A stretch of 64,000 nucleotides of DNA from Sinohyriopsis cumingii (Eukaryota; Mollusca; Bivalvia; Unionida; Unionidae). Both the position numbers and the translations under genes were made by a program. Below, one piece after another: positions 28,045 through 40,531 of the stretch. Numbering within the stretch: the first letter of the stretch is position 1; each line of letters begins with the position of its first letter. The notes below the pieces were generated by a model. It was not told where the DNA came from. It searched no databases and saw nothing but the letters and a program-made list of their open reading frames with translations. Location of the stretch: NCBI GenBank assembly GCA_028554795.2, contig CM068825.1, positions 156,813,553-156,877,552 on the forward strand. Direction: 5' to 3'.

Positions 28045-28401
28045 AAACCCAAAGGCCCTTTTCAGGGCCAGCCATATTTCTCGAAAAGAGATAGCCTTTC
28101 CATTGCCTACCCCTTTTTTAAATTTAAATTTAAATTTAAATTTTAAAAAAAAAATCCCAATAGCACGAACTCTATTCCCCATGTTAATTTCCCCTTGTCG
28201 CTAGACAGACCCACACTATAGTTCCATGTTAAATTCCCCTTGTCGCTAGAGTGACCCACGATTTATTCCCATGTTAATTTCCCTTGTCGCTAATCTGACC
28301 CACGATTTTTCGCCATGTTAAATTTCCATTGTCACTAATCTGACCCAGGGGTCTCTGTAATGCTAATTCCCATCGTCGCTAATCTCACCCCATTTACTAC
28401 T
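28045..28401. repeat. Right terminal inverted repeat of the Polinton
   Basis: Inverted match to 11,304-11,659: stem-loop at the inner edge, CATTGCCTACCCC, AAATTT block, five 45-bp units, and the end CCCCATTTACTACT at 28,401. A few substitutions and small indels separate the arms. Confidence 0.95.
28054..28069 (+). terminator. Histone-type 3' stem-loop (77-aa gene)
   Basis: The plus strand reads GGCCCTTTTCAGGGCC, followed by ACC-like AGCC and then CGAAAAGAGAT about 13 bases downstream. It is identical to the left-TIR copy because both lie inside the inverted repeat. Confidence 0.85.
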
Positions 28402-28407
28402 AATATA
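28402..28407. repeat. Target-site duplication, right copy (AATATA)
   Basis: Identical to 11,298-11,303 and directly adjacent to the right TIR end. Confidence 0.95.
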
Positions 28408-28894
28408 TTATAAACTAAATTTATATAATTGTATTTGATTTCAAAACAACTGTAGAGCAAACCGTTGTAAATGATGAAGAAATCATTCATTCTATTGACT
28501 ACCTTGAAGACTAAAAAATTATTTTAAATCAATACGTATATATTTGTGCATGTGAAGTAGATTCACTCTTTACTTCTCCTTCAAGATCTCTAGCGTTTCC
28601 ACAATTTACCTGGAGATAGAAATCACATCGCCCATAATCTTCTTCACACGTTAATGCAAGTATCCCTTACCTGTTTTTTTTCCATTCTGTCCTGAGACTC
28701 TTTCTAGTAAAATCATAACATCAGAACTTCACTCAAAACTTTTTTTTTCGTTTCCACACACTACATGCCTTATCTATATATATCCGTTTTCCAACATGTC
28801 AACAGGTTTAGTTTGTGAACATACAATATGTGATAAAAAAAAACAAAACAAATACTATCCGCTATAGTTGGCAACGTCCTCAGCACAGTTGCAA

Positions 28895-29560
28895 TCCTTT
28901 TTCTTTCTTCGATGGGCACATGTTCAACCAACCTCGGCAATCATTGTCAACCAGGCAACAACTATAAATTTGACTCAGGGTTTATATATGGTGAAGGGCT
29001 TATATATGGTAATGATTAATTTGGGGACGGCGGTGGACCCTTTCCACCGGGTTCAAGACTTGTTTCCAGGGATAGTAAGAGTTTAAAGCACTTCTAATAT
29101 GTCTACGGGAAGCTAACACATCTTGTATATGGGGAAAATAGCCCAACTAAGACCAGCTTTAAGAGGAACAGCAGCAACTCAAATAGTATACAGAGAAATG
29201 GAAGAGCAAGGCAAATGAGCATTGAACTGGCTAACTGGCAACTTTGGTTTCAAACTCTTTTCTCTCTATATGTGCCACAGTTTCACACCAAACTCGGCAT
29301 TCATTGCCGACTAGGCCAGGCTATAAATCTATGTCAGAGCTAATTAACGTTGATTACTTATTTGGGGAAGGACATGGACCCCCTGCGCTGGATACAAGAC
29401 CTGATGGCATAGAGAAGGTAAGTGGTGAAGCGTGGTTAAATGCACTACTGACATGTCCATAGGAGACAAAAGCATCTCGTAGATGACGAATACGAGCCAG
29501 AAGTAGACAAACTACAATAGGAGCAGCATCAATACTAGCAACAGTGGAGACATGGGAGTG
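28895..29560. repeat. Diverged tandem duplication (about 350-bp unit, two copies)
   Basis: Block 28,915-29,180 and block 29,270-29,560 align in order. Both have CTCGGCA-TCATTG, then ACTATAAAT/GCTATAAAT, then AATTTGGGGA/TATTTGGGGA, a GTGGACC/ATGGACC region, then ATATGTCTACGGGA/ACATGTCCATAGGA. Divergence is high. No long frame spans either copy. Origin unknown; it may be an old transposon piece or exons. Confidence 0.6.
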
Positions 29561-30130
29561 TGAAAGAGTCTCACATTTCTCTGTCAGTCTGGAACCAGGA
29601 TCGTTGGAAAATGAGGTGTACTGGCCGTGGAACCTATTCCGGAGGTGTTATGACTAAAACCAGCCCGTCTCAAGCAAACATGGATGGTCGGCATGGTCTC
29701 AGTCAGTAGTAAGGTATTTTGGTCAGTAAGGGTGAGGGTTTGTCTGTATTTAGGTTTGTTTTACATACCCCAATCAATTCCTATAGAGTCATAAAACAAC
29801 CTATCCTATTTAACTCCCACACAGTGATAACTTTGTGTTTGTATGAAAGCAAATATATACCCTATCCCTTATGTTGGATTTTAAGTATAAGTGTGATAAT
29901 GATCCCATCCCGACAGCAGATCAACCTTCTATTACTCTTTTAAAAGTTAATAAATATTTACATTGTACCTTCCAAGCACTGAAAATACACTATACACATA
30001 AATTCGACACGTGAATGTTTAATACGCTTTTCAAGTTCTCTAGAGAGTAATATGTCTACGCTTCTAAATATGGAATAAAAATTTCTATTGCACATTCAAA
30101 GTTTTAAAAATACACTCAAAACATTAAATC

Positions 30131-31203
30131 ACCTGGTAATTTACAACGTACTTTCGAGGTTCTACAGATAGTAAAATGTCACTGGTAATTTACAATGTGC
30201 TTTCCAGGTTCTAGAGATGGTAAAATGTCACTGGTAATTTACAATGTGCTTTCGAGGTTCTAGAGATAGTAAAATGTCACTGGTAATTTACAATGTGCTC
30301 TCGAGGTTCTAGTAAAATGTCACTGGTAATTTACAATGTGCTTTCGAGGTTCTAGAGATAGTAAAATGTCTCTGGTAATTTACAATGCGCTTTCCAGGTT
30401 CTAGAGACAGTAAAATGTCACTGGTAATTTACATTGTGCTTTCCAGGTTCTAGAGATGCTAAAGTGTCACTGGTAATTTACAATGTGCCTTCGAGGTTGT
30501 AGAGATAGTAAAATGTCACTGGTAATTTACAATGTGCCTTCGAGGTTGTAGAGATAGTAAAATGTCACTGGTAATTTACAATGTGCCTTCGAGGTTCTAG
30601 GGATAGTAAAATGTCACTGGTAATTTACAATGTGCTTTCCAGGTTCTAGAGATAGTAAAATGTCACTGGTAATTTACAATGTGCTTTCCAGGTTCTAGAG
30701 ATAGTAAAATGTCACTGGTAATTTACAATGTGCTTTCGAGGTTCTAGAGATAGTAAAATGTCACTGGTAATTTACAATGTGCTTTCCAAGTTCTAGGGAT
30801 AGTAAAATGTCACTGGTAATTTACAATGTGCTTTCCAGGTTCTAGAGATAGTAAAATGTCACTGGTAATTTACAATGTGCTTTCCAGGTTAAAGAGATAG
30901 TAAAATGTCACTGGTAATTTACAATGTGCCTTCGAGGTTCTAGAGATAGTAAAATGTCACTGGTAATTTACAAAGTGCCTTCAAGGTTCTAGAGATAGTA
31001 AAATGTCACTGGTAATTTACAATGTGCTTTCGAGGTTCTAGAGATAATAAAATGTCACTGGTAATTTACAATGTGCCTTCGAGGTTCTAGAGATAGTAAA
31101 ATGTCACTGGTAATTTACAACGTGCTTTCGAGGTTCTAGAGATAGTAAAATGTCACTGGTAATTTACACTGTGCCTTCGAGGTTCTAGAGATAGTAAAAT
31201 GTC
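30131..31203. repeat. 49-bp minisatellite, about 22 copies
   Basis: Tandem units containing ATGTCACTGGTAATTTACAA, then TGTGCTTTCGAGGTTCTAGA and GATAGTAAA. Most units differ by one to three bases. One unit near 30,310 lost about 10 bp. No frame is conserved. Confidence 0.95.
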
Positions 31204-31339
31204 TCGTTTACCGTCACTAGTTGATAAATAATCAAGGTACATATACCTAACGAAGCCCAGTGGTTCCTGTATACAGGCGCCCAAATGTATTTGGTACACA
31301 CACGCACACGTACAGACACATACATAAAGTCATATAGTA

Positions 31340-31402
31340 TGTATGTATGTATGTATGAATGTGAATGTGTGTGTGTGTGTGTCTGTGTGTATATATATAT
31401 AT

Positions 31403-31472
<70 letters not shown>

Positions 31473-31604
31473 CGTTAAAAGGTATAAATGTGTCACACAG
31501 TTTATGTTATACAGTGAAAATTCTCTTTACGACATTACCATGACTAAATGAAAATTGGTACATCAGCGGGATGGTCTAACTATCCATCAGGTAGTGGTCA
31601 TATA

Positions 31605-31635
<31 letters not shown>

Positions 31636-31672
31636 ATGTATGTATGTATGCATGTGTGTGTGTGTGTGTGCA
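31340..31672. repeat. (TATG)n, (GT)n and (TA)n microsatellite cluster
   Basis: TATG repeats at 31,338-31,360, GT at 31,366-31,390, TA at about 31,390-31,471, and a second GT/TATG/GT block at 31,605-31,672. Confidence 0.95.
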
Positions 31673-31689
31673 TGTCAATATATATGGAT

Positions 31690-33290
31690 AATAATCTCAT
31701 CGGATACAAAGGAGACATGTATAAGTTATCATGACATATTAATAAACATTTTGTCAGCCCGGGTGCGATACGTATTCCCACCCTCACCAGTCAAACGTTT
31801 AATCTTATTATTTCAGGTAATTCAAAAGAAGGTGGACGCGTCCTTATGCCTATTACAAAATCTTGCAAAGTTATCTGTGTGCTAAAGTTGATTATTTTTT
31901 ATATTTTTAGGGTGTTCAGAGCAGCTCACTCTCAACACTCCCCACCCCACCCCATCCACACACCCACATACACTTAACCACCATCATGGCGGCGCTGTTT
32001 GTATTCACAGACGAATATTAATAGGACATATCAAACAAGACTGGAATACCACAATGTCTTGTAAGCAACAGTGTAATCTAGGAAATCCAACTCAACGGTC
32101 AGAAATTCTGATCCCGAGGGTGGAATTTACCTATCTAACACTTGTGCGTAGTGATCGATTATTTTCCTTCCATTGTTGAAGTCAGTGTCACAGTCAAAAT
32201 AGCGTACGCTGAATACAGATGAAACTTAAAGCATCATAATACCGATTGAACATTTTATGTTCTTAAGAAGCAAGGGAGGCCAGCGCACCATTTTTTAGCG
32301 CCGGCATATACATAGAACGTAGAAAGCCCCTAAAAAAAAAAACTCATTTTAACTTAATATGCGTTTATATGGGTATACAAAAAGAGGAGTGGGGATGAGC
32401 GAACGTTATTCGCGTACCGCTAAGTATATAAAAACAGAACTAAACATGGAACGCTAACTCAACGCGGTACTGACAATGAAGCAATTTGGCACACTGAAGA
32501 AGCAAATACTTGTACAACTGTAGCGTTAAATAGACAAGTTACATTTATAAAGCTGTCATTGTGGTGCCAGTGCTAACACTGTCGCTCGCAGAAAACATCA
32601 TCAGATCAATCTATGTTGTCATTGCTGTCTATGACCACCGACGCAGTTCATGGGCTTTCATCGTCGACTCGTCTACCCAAAAATTAACGAGCTTGCGTAA
32701 ATAGACAAATTAAGGGAGATCAGTATTCATTGTATTTAGCTAGCAGGACTTGTTGTAAAGACTGATGTTCAAAATTGGTGCTGATTTTTCTTTTAGAAAA
32801 TAATTCTTAGACGTTCTCTCTTTCTCTCTCTCTCTCTCGGTCTTTTAAATTTTCTAAAAGGATGTTTCCTTTCAAATTCACAGCTAACTGGTTTAAGGTA
32901 TATATTTATGTACAAGTCAGAGTGGAGTTCTTCATTAGTGAGGTAGCAAATTGGCATATGCTAATGAGGTATGATTCCAGCATGCAGCATGGAATCCTTG
33001 CTTGATATAATATTTGCTCACACGGCCTCTGTTCTCGAAAGTAGACTGCAGATGTTGAATAAAAGAATAATAAAATGAATCAATACGAAACATCGACACC
33101 GTATACATTCGGTTTGTTTGTTTTGTTCGTGACAGTGCTAGAGTACAATTAGACTCGTTGAAACCAAAATACAATTTTGACTTCTTTCATGCAGAACGAA
33201 GTTATGTAGTTGTATCGCATAACCCGAGACTGTACAATCAAATAAATAAATAAACTACCCACTTTCATGCTTGTGCTTGCGTTATGTATG

Positions 33291-33329
<39 letters not shown>

Positions 33330-33460
33330 CTTGAAACATGTAGGTATCTATATTATGTAGCTTTTTTCATGACTATAAATTGTAATGATTATCTACCTGA
33401 AGAAAGTATTACGATTCTGTTGGTGTATTATTGCACAGATACAATCAAAATGATATTGCA
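31690..33460. other. Non-coding stretch
   Basis: No gene recognised. It contains a pyrimidine (TC)n patch near 32,818-32,840 and a (TATG/TA)n run at 33,283-33,327. A GC-richer part around 32,560-32,700 has no long frame. Confidence 0.4.
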
Positions 33461-33473
33461 GGCCAAATTTCCT

Positions 33474-33727
33474 GTTGTTGTTGTTGTTGTGGGGTTTAAC
33501 GCCATATTTCAGCACAGGATAGGCTATACATGGCGGCCAGTATTAATGGTGGAGGGAGAACCCGGGAAAACCTCGAAAAGAACCACCGACCCACCAGAAG
33601 CTACTGGCAAGCTTTCTCACATACCCACATTGGCTGAATCCGAGACTTGAACCGCCGCAGGCAGCGGTGAGATGGCAGTGATCCGTAACGGAGGGCGCTT
33701 TAGACCACTCGGCCACTCGGGGCCCCC
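33474..33727 (-). mobile_element. tRNA-derived SINE with (AAC)n tail
   Basis: On the minus strand the element begins GGGGCCCCGAGTGGCCGAG. It has an A-box-like TGGCCGAGTGG and a B-box-like GGTTCAAGTC about 60 bases on, then a tRNA-unrelated body ending GGCGTTAAACCCC and an (AAC)n tail. Flanks CCAAATTTCCTGT (33,464-33,476) and CCAAACTTCCTGT (33,726-33,738) form a 13-bp target-site duplication with one mismatch. The GGCGTTAAAC tail type is common in molluscan SINEs, as I recall. Confidence 0.85.
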
Positions 33728-34711
33728 AAACTTCCTGTAATGACTGGACTGCAATTCGACGATTCGGCGTGGAAGCATCCCATGGTTATATGTCCATCTC
33801 GATTAGATAAACACAACCGATAATATTCTTGATGGGAAAACATTACCATGTTTGAAGTTATTCATGTGGGCAGAGCGTGCTATACAGACACTCGCACTGT
33901 CTCCAATGTACAACAATATTTGCGCCGATTATGTGAAGGCTGCATCTACAAGCTCAAAAAAAAAAAATTTGGCTGGCTAATATTATGGGTTGCACTATTA
34001 CTCTTGAAAGTAAGAACTAGTAGTCGTTCTACTAGCACATTATGAATCTACGTTGCCCTGGCTTCCTTGCTGACGTCGCTGCATATGTCCCAGGACCGTC
34101 GCTTATATTCAGAGGCGGACCAGCCCCTCATGTGTTGAAGGGACGGTGACCATAAAACAACAATGGCAGACCTAGTTCAAATATGTGACACGTGACGATC
34201 TGGCGTGGTACCGTATCTCCTTTTACCTTGAGAAAAGTTTGATGACGTGTACTTAACGGCCGACATTATTACGTCAGTTGGTGCGTTTACGACAACATGT
34301 GTCTGATGGTATCTCTGAGTTTCAACGCAAGACTTTCAAAACATTGGTGGTTTTACACGCAGCAACGATAACAACACTATCATTGTCCCAGGCGCTGGGA
34401 TTTACTTCGTAGTAAAGTCAATCCGATTTACAACAGGTGGTTAATGACCTGAATACTTTAGGTGGAGTTTATGACTGATACGCGTGTATTAATGTATCAG
34501 GACAGATGCACCTGTATAAATGTACCAGACAGTTTTGAAAAGAAAAACAATTGAGGATATTCTCCACTTCTCAGCTGGTATGAGAAAGAATTTTATTTCT
34601 AGCCTTTACGAAAGACATGCCTTCGTTAAGCTTATCGCAATTGAACTCACACTTGATATCACATACGAACCATAAATATAACAAAATCTTGTCAGGGAAA
34701 GGACGCAACAC

Positions 34712-35104
34712 TCAAGTAGAACATTTCATAATGCCATGATTCATAAATTCGTCTAGTCTTCCAGCTTGAACATCAGTGGACTCTTGGCAATACAATGTCA
34801 TAAATTTAAAAAAATCATTGAGTGCTTGGGACAGTTTAATATGTATAAAGGGTCTGTTTTGAAACTCTAAATATGTTAATAAACAAGTAAAACATAAAGA
34901 TTCAAATAGATTATAGTATGTTGGTGCATTGCCAAGTAATCTATAATAATGTCCATTAGCCATGAGAGGCAAATGCAACTTTTTTGTCATCGGTATCATG
35001 TAACATTCTAAAACAATGTCATCTAAAAACATATATATAACATTATAAGGACTATGTTTCTCTAGGTTACTTTGTGTATGTTTAAGTTCAAGGTCTCCAT
35101 CCAA
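34712..35104 (-). CDS. Hypothetical ORF (130 aa), doubtful
   Basis: An open frame with fairly balanced composition (HSPYNVIYMFLDDIVLECYM, QALNDFFKFMTLYCQES), longer than most chance frames in this AT-rich area. No family recognised. No neighbouring exons or promoter could be placed. It may be a transposon remnant, a host exon or chance. Confidence 0.2.
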   Translation of the reverse strand: MDGDLELKHTQSNLEKHSPYNVIYMFLDDIVLECYMIPMTKKLHLPLMANGHYYRLLGNAPTYYNLFESLCFTCLLTYLEFQNRPFIHIKLSQALNDFFKFMTLYCQESTDVQAGRLDEFMNHGIMKCST

Positions 35105-35167
35105 CTTAAAATATTTATACCTCTCACTCCACAGATTTGTTTTATGTATCTGTGGCCTCTATGGCAC

Positions 35168-35203
<36 letters not shown>

Positions 35204-35227
35204 TAGACAGACAGAGAGAGAGAGAGG
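35168..35227. repeat. (AGAC)n / (AG)n microsatellite
   Basis: A run of AGAC units between two AG runs. Confidence 0.9.
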
Positions 35228-36865
35228 GAGCGATCTCGATGAAATTGTCTAACATATTTAATTCATTTATATAATATTTTCTCTCGTTATTGCATTATGC
35301 TATTCGTCACTAACAGGAGGATTAGAGGATATTCGTCAATGATCTAGAGGGTATAGAACCAATAGGCTAATGTTGAAACCACAGTTATATGCGTATTCAT
35401 AAGCGATAGGTGAATCCCAATTTTATATACTGTAGCTTTGCTATGCCTAACGGTTTTATACAAACATATTAACAGCCATGCTTTTTAATGTGTGTTGTGT
35501 ATATAAACAGGAAAAGACAATTCAGGTACATATGTTTAGAAAGTGTGCGCGACGAGAAAACGATTTAAAATTTAAATTTGGTCAACTCCGACAAAAGATG
35601 CAAAATTCGTTACTCTTCTCTACACTTGGCACTGTTTTGAAGTCAATACGAATTTTAACACTATTTCATATGCTTGACATATCAGCGATCCAATCAAGTT
35701 AGAGCCTTGAAGTTTCTTTCGAGAAACATACAGATAAAATTGATATTTCACTTTCAAAGAAAATATAGTTCTTGACAGTTGGCAGAAAAGACAATCGCTA
35801 CAAATAAATGTATTAACTTAGAAAAGAAAGATAGGCGAAAGAAAAAATCAATACCCTAGATACACACGTACATAAAACATGAAATGAACATAAATGACCT
35901 TCCAGATGATTTTTATTCGAAATAGGCAAAACATAAATCGGGGTTTTTCTTCCTTCTCTATTTATATTTTTCATATTTTAGACTATACTCACATCAACAA
36001 ACATCAATGACTTCATTCAAAAGGCTAAATTTCAGCATGTGAAGAAACAAACAACATGTTTAAGACAAATCGAGAAGAAAATTCATCCATTGTACTGTTT
36101 CATCTTCTAGATTCGAAAGGAACTGGAAATGAATTCGTGCTTCTAATATCTTAAATTGTTAGTTCGAATTTTTATCTTCGTTCTTTGATACTTAAATAAT
36201 TTATTTGTGTATCGTTAACTTCTTTCAATATAGCTTTTCTCATCACAACTTTGTTAAACGACTTCATGTAATCTTATATATAAGAATGACTCGGAAAAGA
36301 CACAAATAAATAAAATTAGTTCAGTATTATATCGAAGCACACATATCCTTTAATGGGGGTGGAGGCGGGAGGCTCAGGGAAGGAGACACTATTACGGATG
36401 AATGGTACCAATGCTTGTTGTTCAATACGAATTTAACGACAAAAGTATTTGAAGAAAGAAAGAAAACAATATAACTAATTTGACCCAATGAACTAAATGG
36501 ATAATATTTATAAGTTTAATGCATTAACTTACGTGAAAGTAACATATATACTGATGTTGCACGGTTGTTTGCTACTGACTTTGAACTCAGTTTACAATTG
36601 TTTTCTCTATACGGTCCCTTTATTCATATGTTATTACTGTATTTTCGATTGTGCCCAAATCCTAATAAATCATAGGTTGCCAAAAATATGTTCAAAGATG
36701 AACTCAAGATTTAGTTTTTGTCACATGTTAAATGGCATCTTCTGATAAGAAGAACTGTAAACAAAACTATGAGACCAGGGTCACAGATTTATCATTCAGC
36801 TCCATTTCACTTCCTGATTACTCATTCTGTACCGTTGCCATGCCGACAAAAGACACACATATAAT

Positions 36866-37045
36866 CGCGCCATAGTGCTCATATTCTCAGGACTAAACAT
36901 CAACACCAAGAATTCCTGAATCTAAGCCAAAGCATCACCATAAAAAAGACAGGAAAGATTTTTTTTCAATATAGTTTGGGACTACATTGACGGGTACTGA
37001 GAATACTGTATTAAGCGTGATCTGAGTCAAAATAGGACACGTTAT
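36866..37045. repeat. Dispersed repeat, copy 1
   Basis: Shares GCCATAGTGCTCATATT, then AATCTAAGCCAAAGCATCA and TGATCTGAG in order with 40,532-40,690. Family unknown. Confidence 0.5.
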
Positions 37046-37747
37046 TTATGGCCCATTTTATCACAGTTCTATATTTGGATTATCGTGGCAAATAATAGTT
37101 GTGATAAGTCACAGAATTATGAAGGGTTGATGTTTATCAACGTGCAGGTTTAGGAAAAAAATGCTTTTTAGCCTCACAACTAAATTTAAGGTATTTTTAA
37201 TGCAATAAAACTTTCTTGCTTTAATTTGTCAAAATATGTTTATAGTTGAAAATCAGAGAGAACTTTAAATTTAGTAGATTTTTTTCTTCATAAATTAATT
37301 TTGAAAAGGTTTTTAAACAATTAAATTTTTGAATAAATGCACAACTTGAAAAACTACAGAATTGTGGACAGTAAAGTTGTTCAAAGAATGATATTTAAGA
37401 CATCTGGTAGCTGGGTCTTTGTAATTTATGACAATTGGCGCTATAGTTCACGATGATTTTTTTTTTTTGTCTTTATTTAGGGCAGATTGCGGTATTACTG
37501 TAAAATATCTATTGGTATACACACCATGGAAAGAATGACAAGTGCTATATTCCAGATTTACTGTGACAGGAACCCAGTTAGTGGTTAGTGTACATAAATA
37601 CCTACTTAAATTTCCCGAAGTGGTGACACCAATACCATGCTAAATAGCAAATATGCAAATGACTTACGTGTCAGTAACAATAAAAGGCGATACTGAAATA
37701 GGAATATACAGCTTGAGAAAACATCTACATTACTGAATAGAGCTATT

Positions 37748-37750
<3 letters not shown>

Positions 37751-37790
<40 letters not shown>
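37751..37790. repeat. (CT)n microsatellite
   Basis: An uninterrupted CT run of about 40 bp. Confidence 0.95.
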
Positions 37791-37794
<4 letters not shown>

Positions 37795-39189
37795 GTCCTA
37801 TGAAATACTATATAACAGTGTAGTAATATGAACTAATCCCGATGACATCTGCAGGCTGCATTGGACATGTCATAATGAGGCATTGGTATCACATCTGATA
37901 GCCGGAGAGATTCCAAGACATGAGAGCTCTTTTGCCTTGCTCCAAATTCCAGGCCAGACCTGAAAAGTGATACTGTACATTTTTGTATTAATTTTACAAT
38001 CTCATCGATCAGTGAGAAGTATATTAATGGCTTTAAAACCTGGTACATATGGTAGTTTTGAGATGACATAAGGTCACATGTAAAAATTAAACTTTACATA
38101 GTGACACTAGTAAATGTGATGCAACGTACTTGTATTATGGATATTATGAGCTTTCCGAAAGTATGTTTATCAGAGTATGTCCAACCATTAGTATGCTAAA
38201 TAGGTAATAAGTGACACCAACTATAATTAAATTTGATGTGGTGTAGGGACGATGAAGTTTAATAATTTGCAGAAAATGTTATAGCATAAAGGAATACAGG
38301 AATGTTGAGTGACAAGAGCTATATTGAAAGATATTACCATAAGCAGGCTATTTTATAATGAAGTAACATTTCTGAGACAGTTCTAGTACTTGCAGTCTAT
38401 TATGTGCACGATTAATCAAATACATTTACAATCAAATCCTCAGTCATTAACTAAATGTAAAATTAAACAATCATGGACATTTGTTTTTGTTGTTTATGTA
38501 ACCACGTACGTTGTAAGATCAGATATACAAAGGTAGTCCAAATCATTATTCGAATATTTCTGGAGTCAGTTAAAAATTAATAAGCCAAAAGAGTCATTAG
38601 ACTTTGCCATCAGCCTAGGCTGCAATGCCCCATTCAGTCAGTCAATTTTTTCCTACCGATAAGCCAACACAACGAGAGGAAAGTATATTTCATCCATATG
38701 ACATAAGTGTCTCATCACGTGTCATTCTGACAGTTAAAAGTGGCTTAGTCGACAGACTAAGTGAGCTGTACTGTATAGTCTTCATTCTCTATTGAAACGC
38801 AGAGCAATTATGTTTATAAAGAAATATTTTTAGTTAAATTAAGACTATACTCACATAAAATAACTACTTGGATCCATAATAAATAGTGTAAGTTACATGC
38901 CAGGATGTTATAAAGAGAGATAACTCTTCCTCTGTTTTGGATAAAGACCCCGTTCTGATATCTAAAGATATTTCCTCCTTTAAGAGAAAGAGTCACATGT
39001 TTCAGTAGAGATCCTGTACTTGTTGGCAAAAATAGATTCAACAAAAATATAGAAATTGGGACAAGAATTTAATTTATATAGGAAAATAAGTTAATTACTA
39101 TAAATACCATATCTGAGTGTGAAATTCTTGTTCTTTTAATAGTTTATATGAAATAGCTTTCCACCTATCCTTGTATTCTACTCATCTGT

Positions 39190-39475
39190 GTATTCTTCTC
39201 TCCAATTCCTCCAATTCCTTCTCCTCTTCCTCCTGACTTTCTACAAATTCCGTCTCCTCCTCGATTTCTCTATACTCCTCCTCTCTTTCCACTTTCTCCT
39301 CCTCGACTTCTTTTCTTCCTCCTCTTTGGCTCTATGCCGACTAGACTTGTCGACTCTGACTGCTCTGCTAGTCTCACTTCCATCTCCCCTCTTAGAGACT
39401 CAGGACTCACTGAACCGGAAAGTATGTCCCCCAAAGCTTCCTGTGAAAACACAAGCAAGGTACAATATTTTCCTT
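39190..39475 (-). pseudogene. Possible retroelement Gag-like fragment
   Basis: Minus-strand frames give LGDILSGSVSPESLRGEMEV and EPKRRKKRSRGG in one frame, then a glutamate-rich coiled-coil stretch in another. This resembles parts of LTR-retrotransposon Gags. No RT or integrase is nearby, so the call is weak. The pyrimidine-rich plus strand can also mimic such frames. Confidence 0.25.
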
Positions 39476-40531
39476 AGCATTCTCATGTCACACTAAACCC
39501 AGCCTAACATCAAATCATGGGTATTAATATTATTCGGTCACGCATTCTTTCACATGGAAATACGTCGTAATAAAAGCACGGTATCAATTACTTCTCTTAT
39601 ATATATATATCAATAAATTGCGTCCCATTAATACATATTCCTAATAACATTATGTTAGCAATATCATATCAATTAGACGCATTTCTTTACAACTCAACTC
39701 ATACAAAGTACACAAATATTCAAATATCCATGCTATGATATATTCGTAAATCTATATTAACTAATCTTACACACTTCAATCATTTTCCAAATTCACAAGT
39801 CAAGCATGTGTAAAATCTAACATATCACACGAATAAATGCACTAGTTTACTACGAAGTAACTTAATAGCGAAATACAAAATTATTCGGACCACAAGCTAA
39901 CAATCTACATAATTCTCGGCATAATACTCAAACTCATTTCTAAAATACGCATGTAAATTAAACACTACAAAGGTATTTCTACGTAGTAAACGATCCTAGT
40001 AATTAAGTATACATACTACACATAATTACAATTACAATGCCGTAATATTCCGCAAATATCGAGCAAATAACCTACTGACCTTTACAAAGCTTTGTCTTTC
40101 ATTATAATCTCATTTCTAAGTTATACCGCCAAATTACGAGTGGCTCTCTCAGTGTAACGCTATATTGCTCAGCAATCTTCCTAGGCGAGACTAAATGTTC
40201 GCATGCTAATTAGAAATTATAATTCGGATAGACATTGTTATCACACTCTCCGTTTCAATTCCGATTTGATGTTGCTTTGACTCGATCCAATTAAACTTAG
40301 CAGACAATGTCCTTCTCACTGCCTGTCCACGTGGGAATGGAATTAGAACTCGCCCTGTTCATCGCGGTTCCTCTGATCTTTGTAACATATAGGTGGGAAG
40401 TCGCTCGATCTAACGCCTGTGCCGATCCAAGATGCGGGTCTTCTCTCTGGTCAAGGTAACCTTGCGTAAGAGATTAACTCTAGCCTGCGGCAATGTGCAA
40501 ACTTTAGATATGGCTTGTAATAATACAAACA

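Larger units (their letters stand above)
11304..28401. mobile_element. Complete Polinton/Maverick (polintovirus-like) element, 17,098 bp
   Basis: Bounded by terminal inverted repeats starting AGTAGTAAATGGGG (left) and ending with its reverse complement (right), with perfect 6-bp AATATA duplications outside. It carries the hallmark set: DNA polymerase B, retroviral-type integrase, A32-type packaging ATPase, double-jelly-roll major capsid protein and penton-like minor capsid. Polinton lengths are typically 15-20 kb. The exact TSD and the many open frames point to recent insertion. Disabling lesions are present in polymerase (three), the penton-like gene (one) and a zinc-knuckle gene (one). An adenain-like protease was not recognised. 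Confidence 0.95.

Noticed and set aside
30131..31203. CRISPR-like array
   Set aside because: Units are contiguous 49-bp copies with no unique spacers, and the DNA is eukaryotic.
31185..31551. Frames encoding long YIYIYI stretches
   Set aside because: Translation of (TA)n and (GT)n microsatellites. The same holds at 42,557-42,772 and 48,379-48,684.
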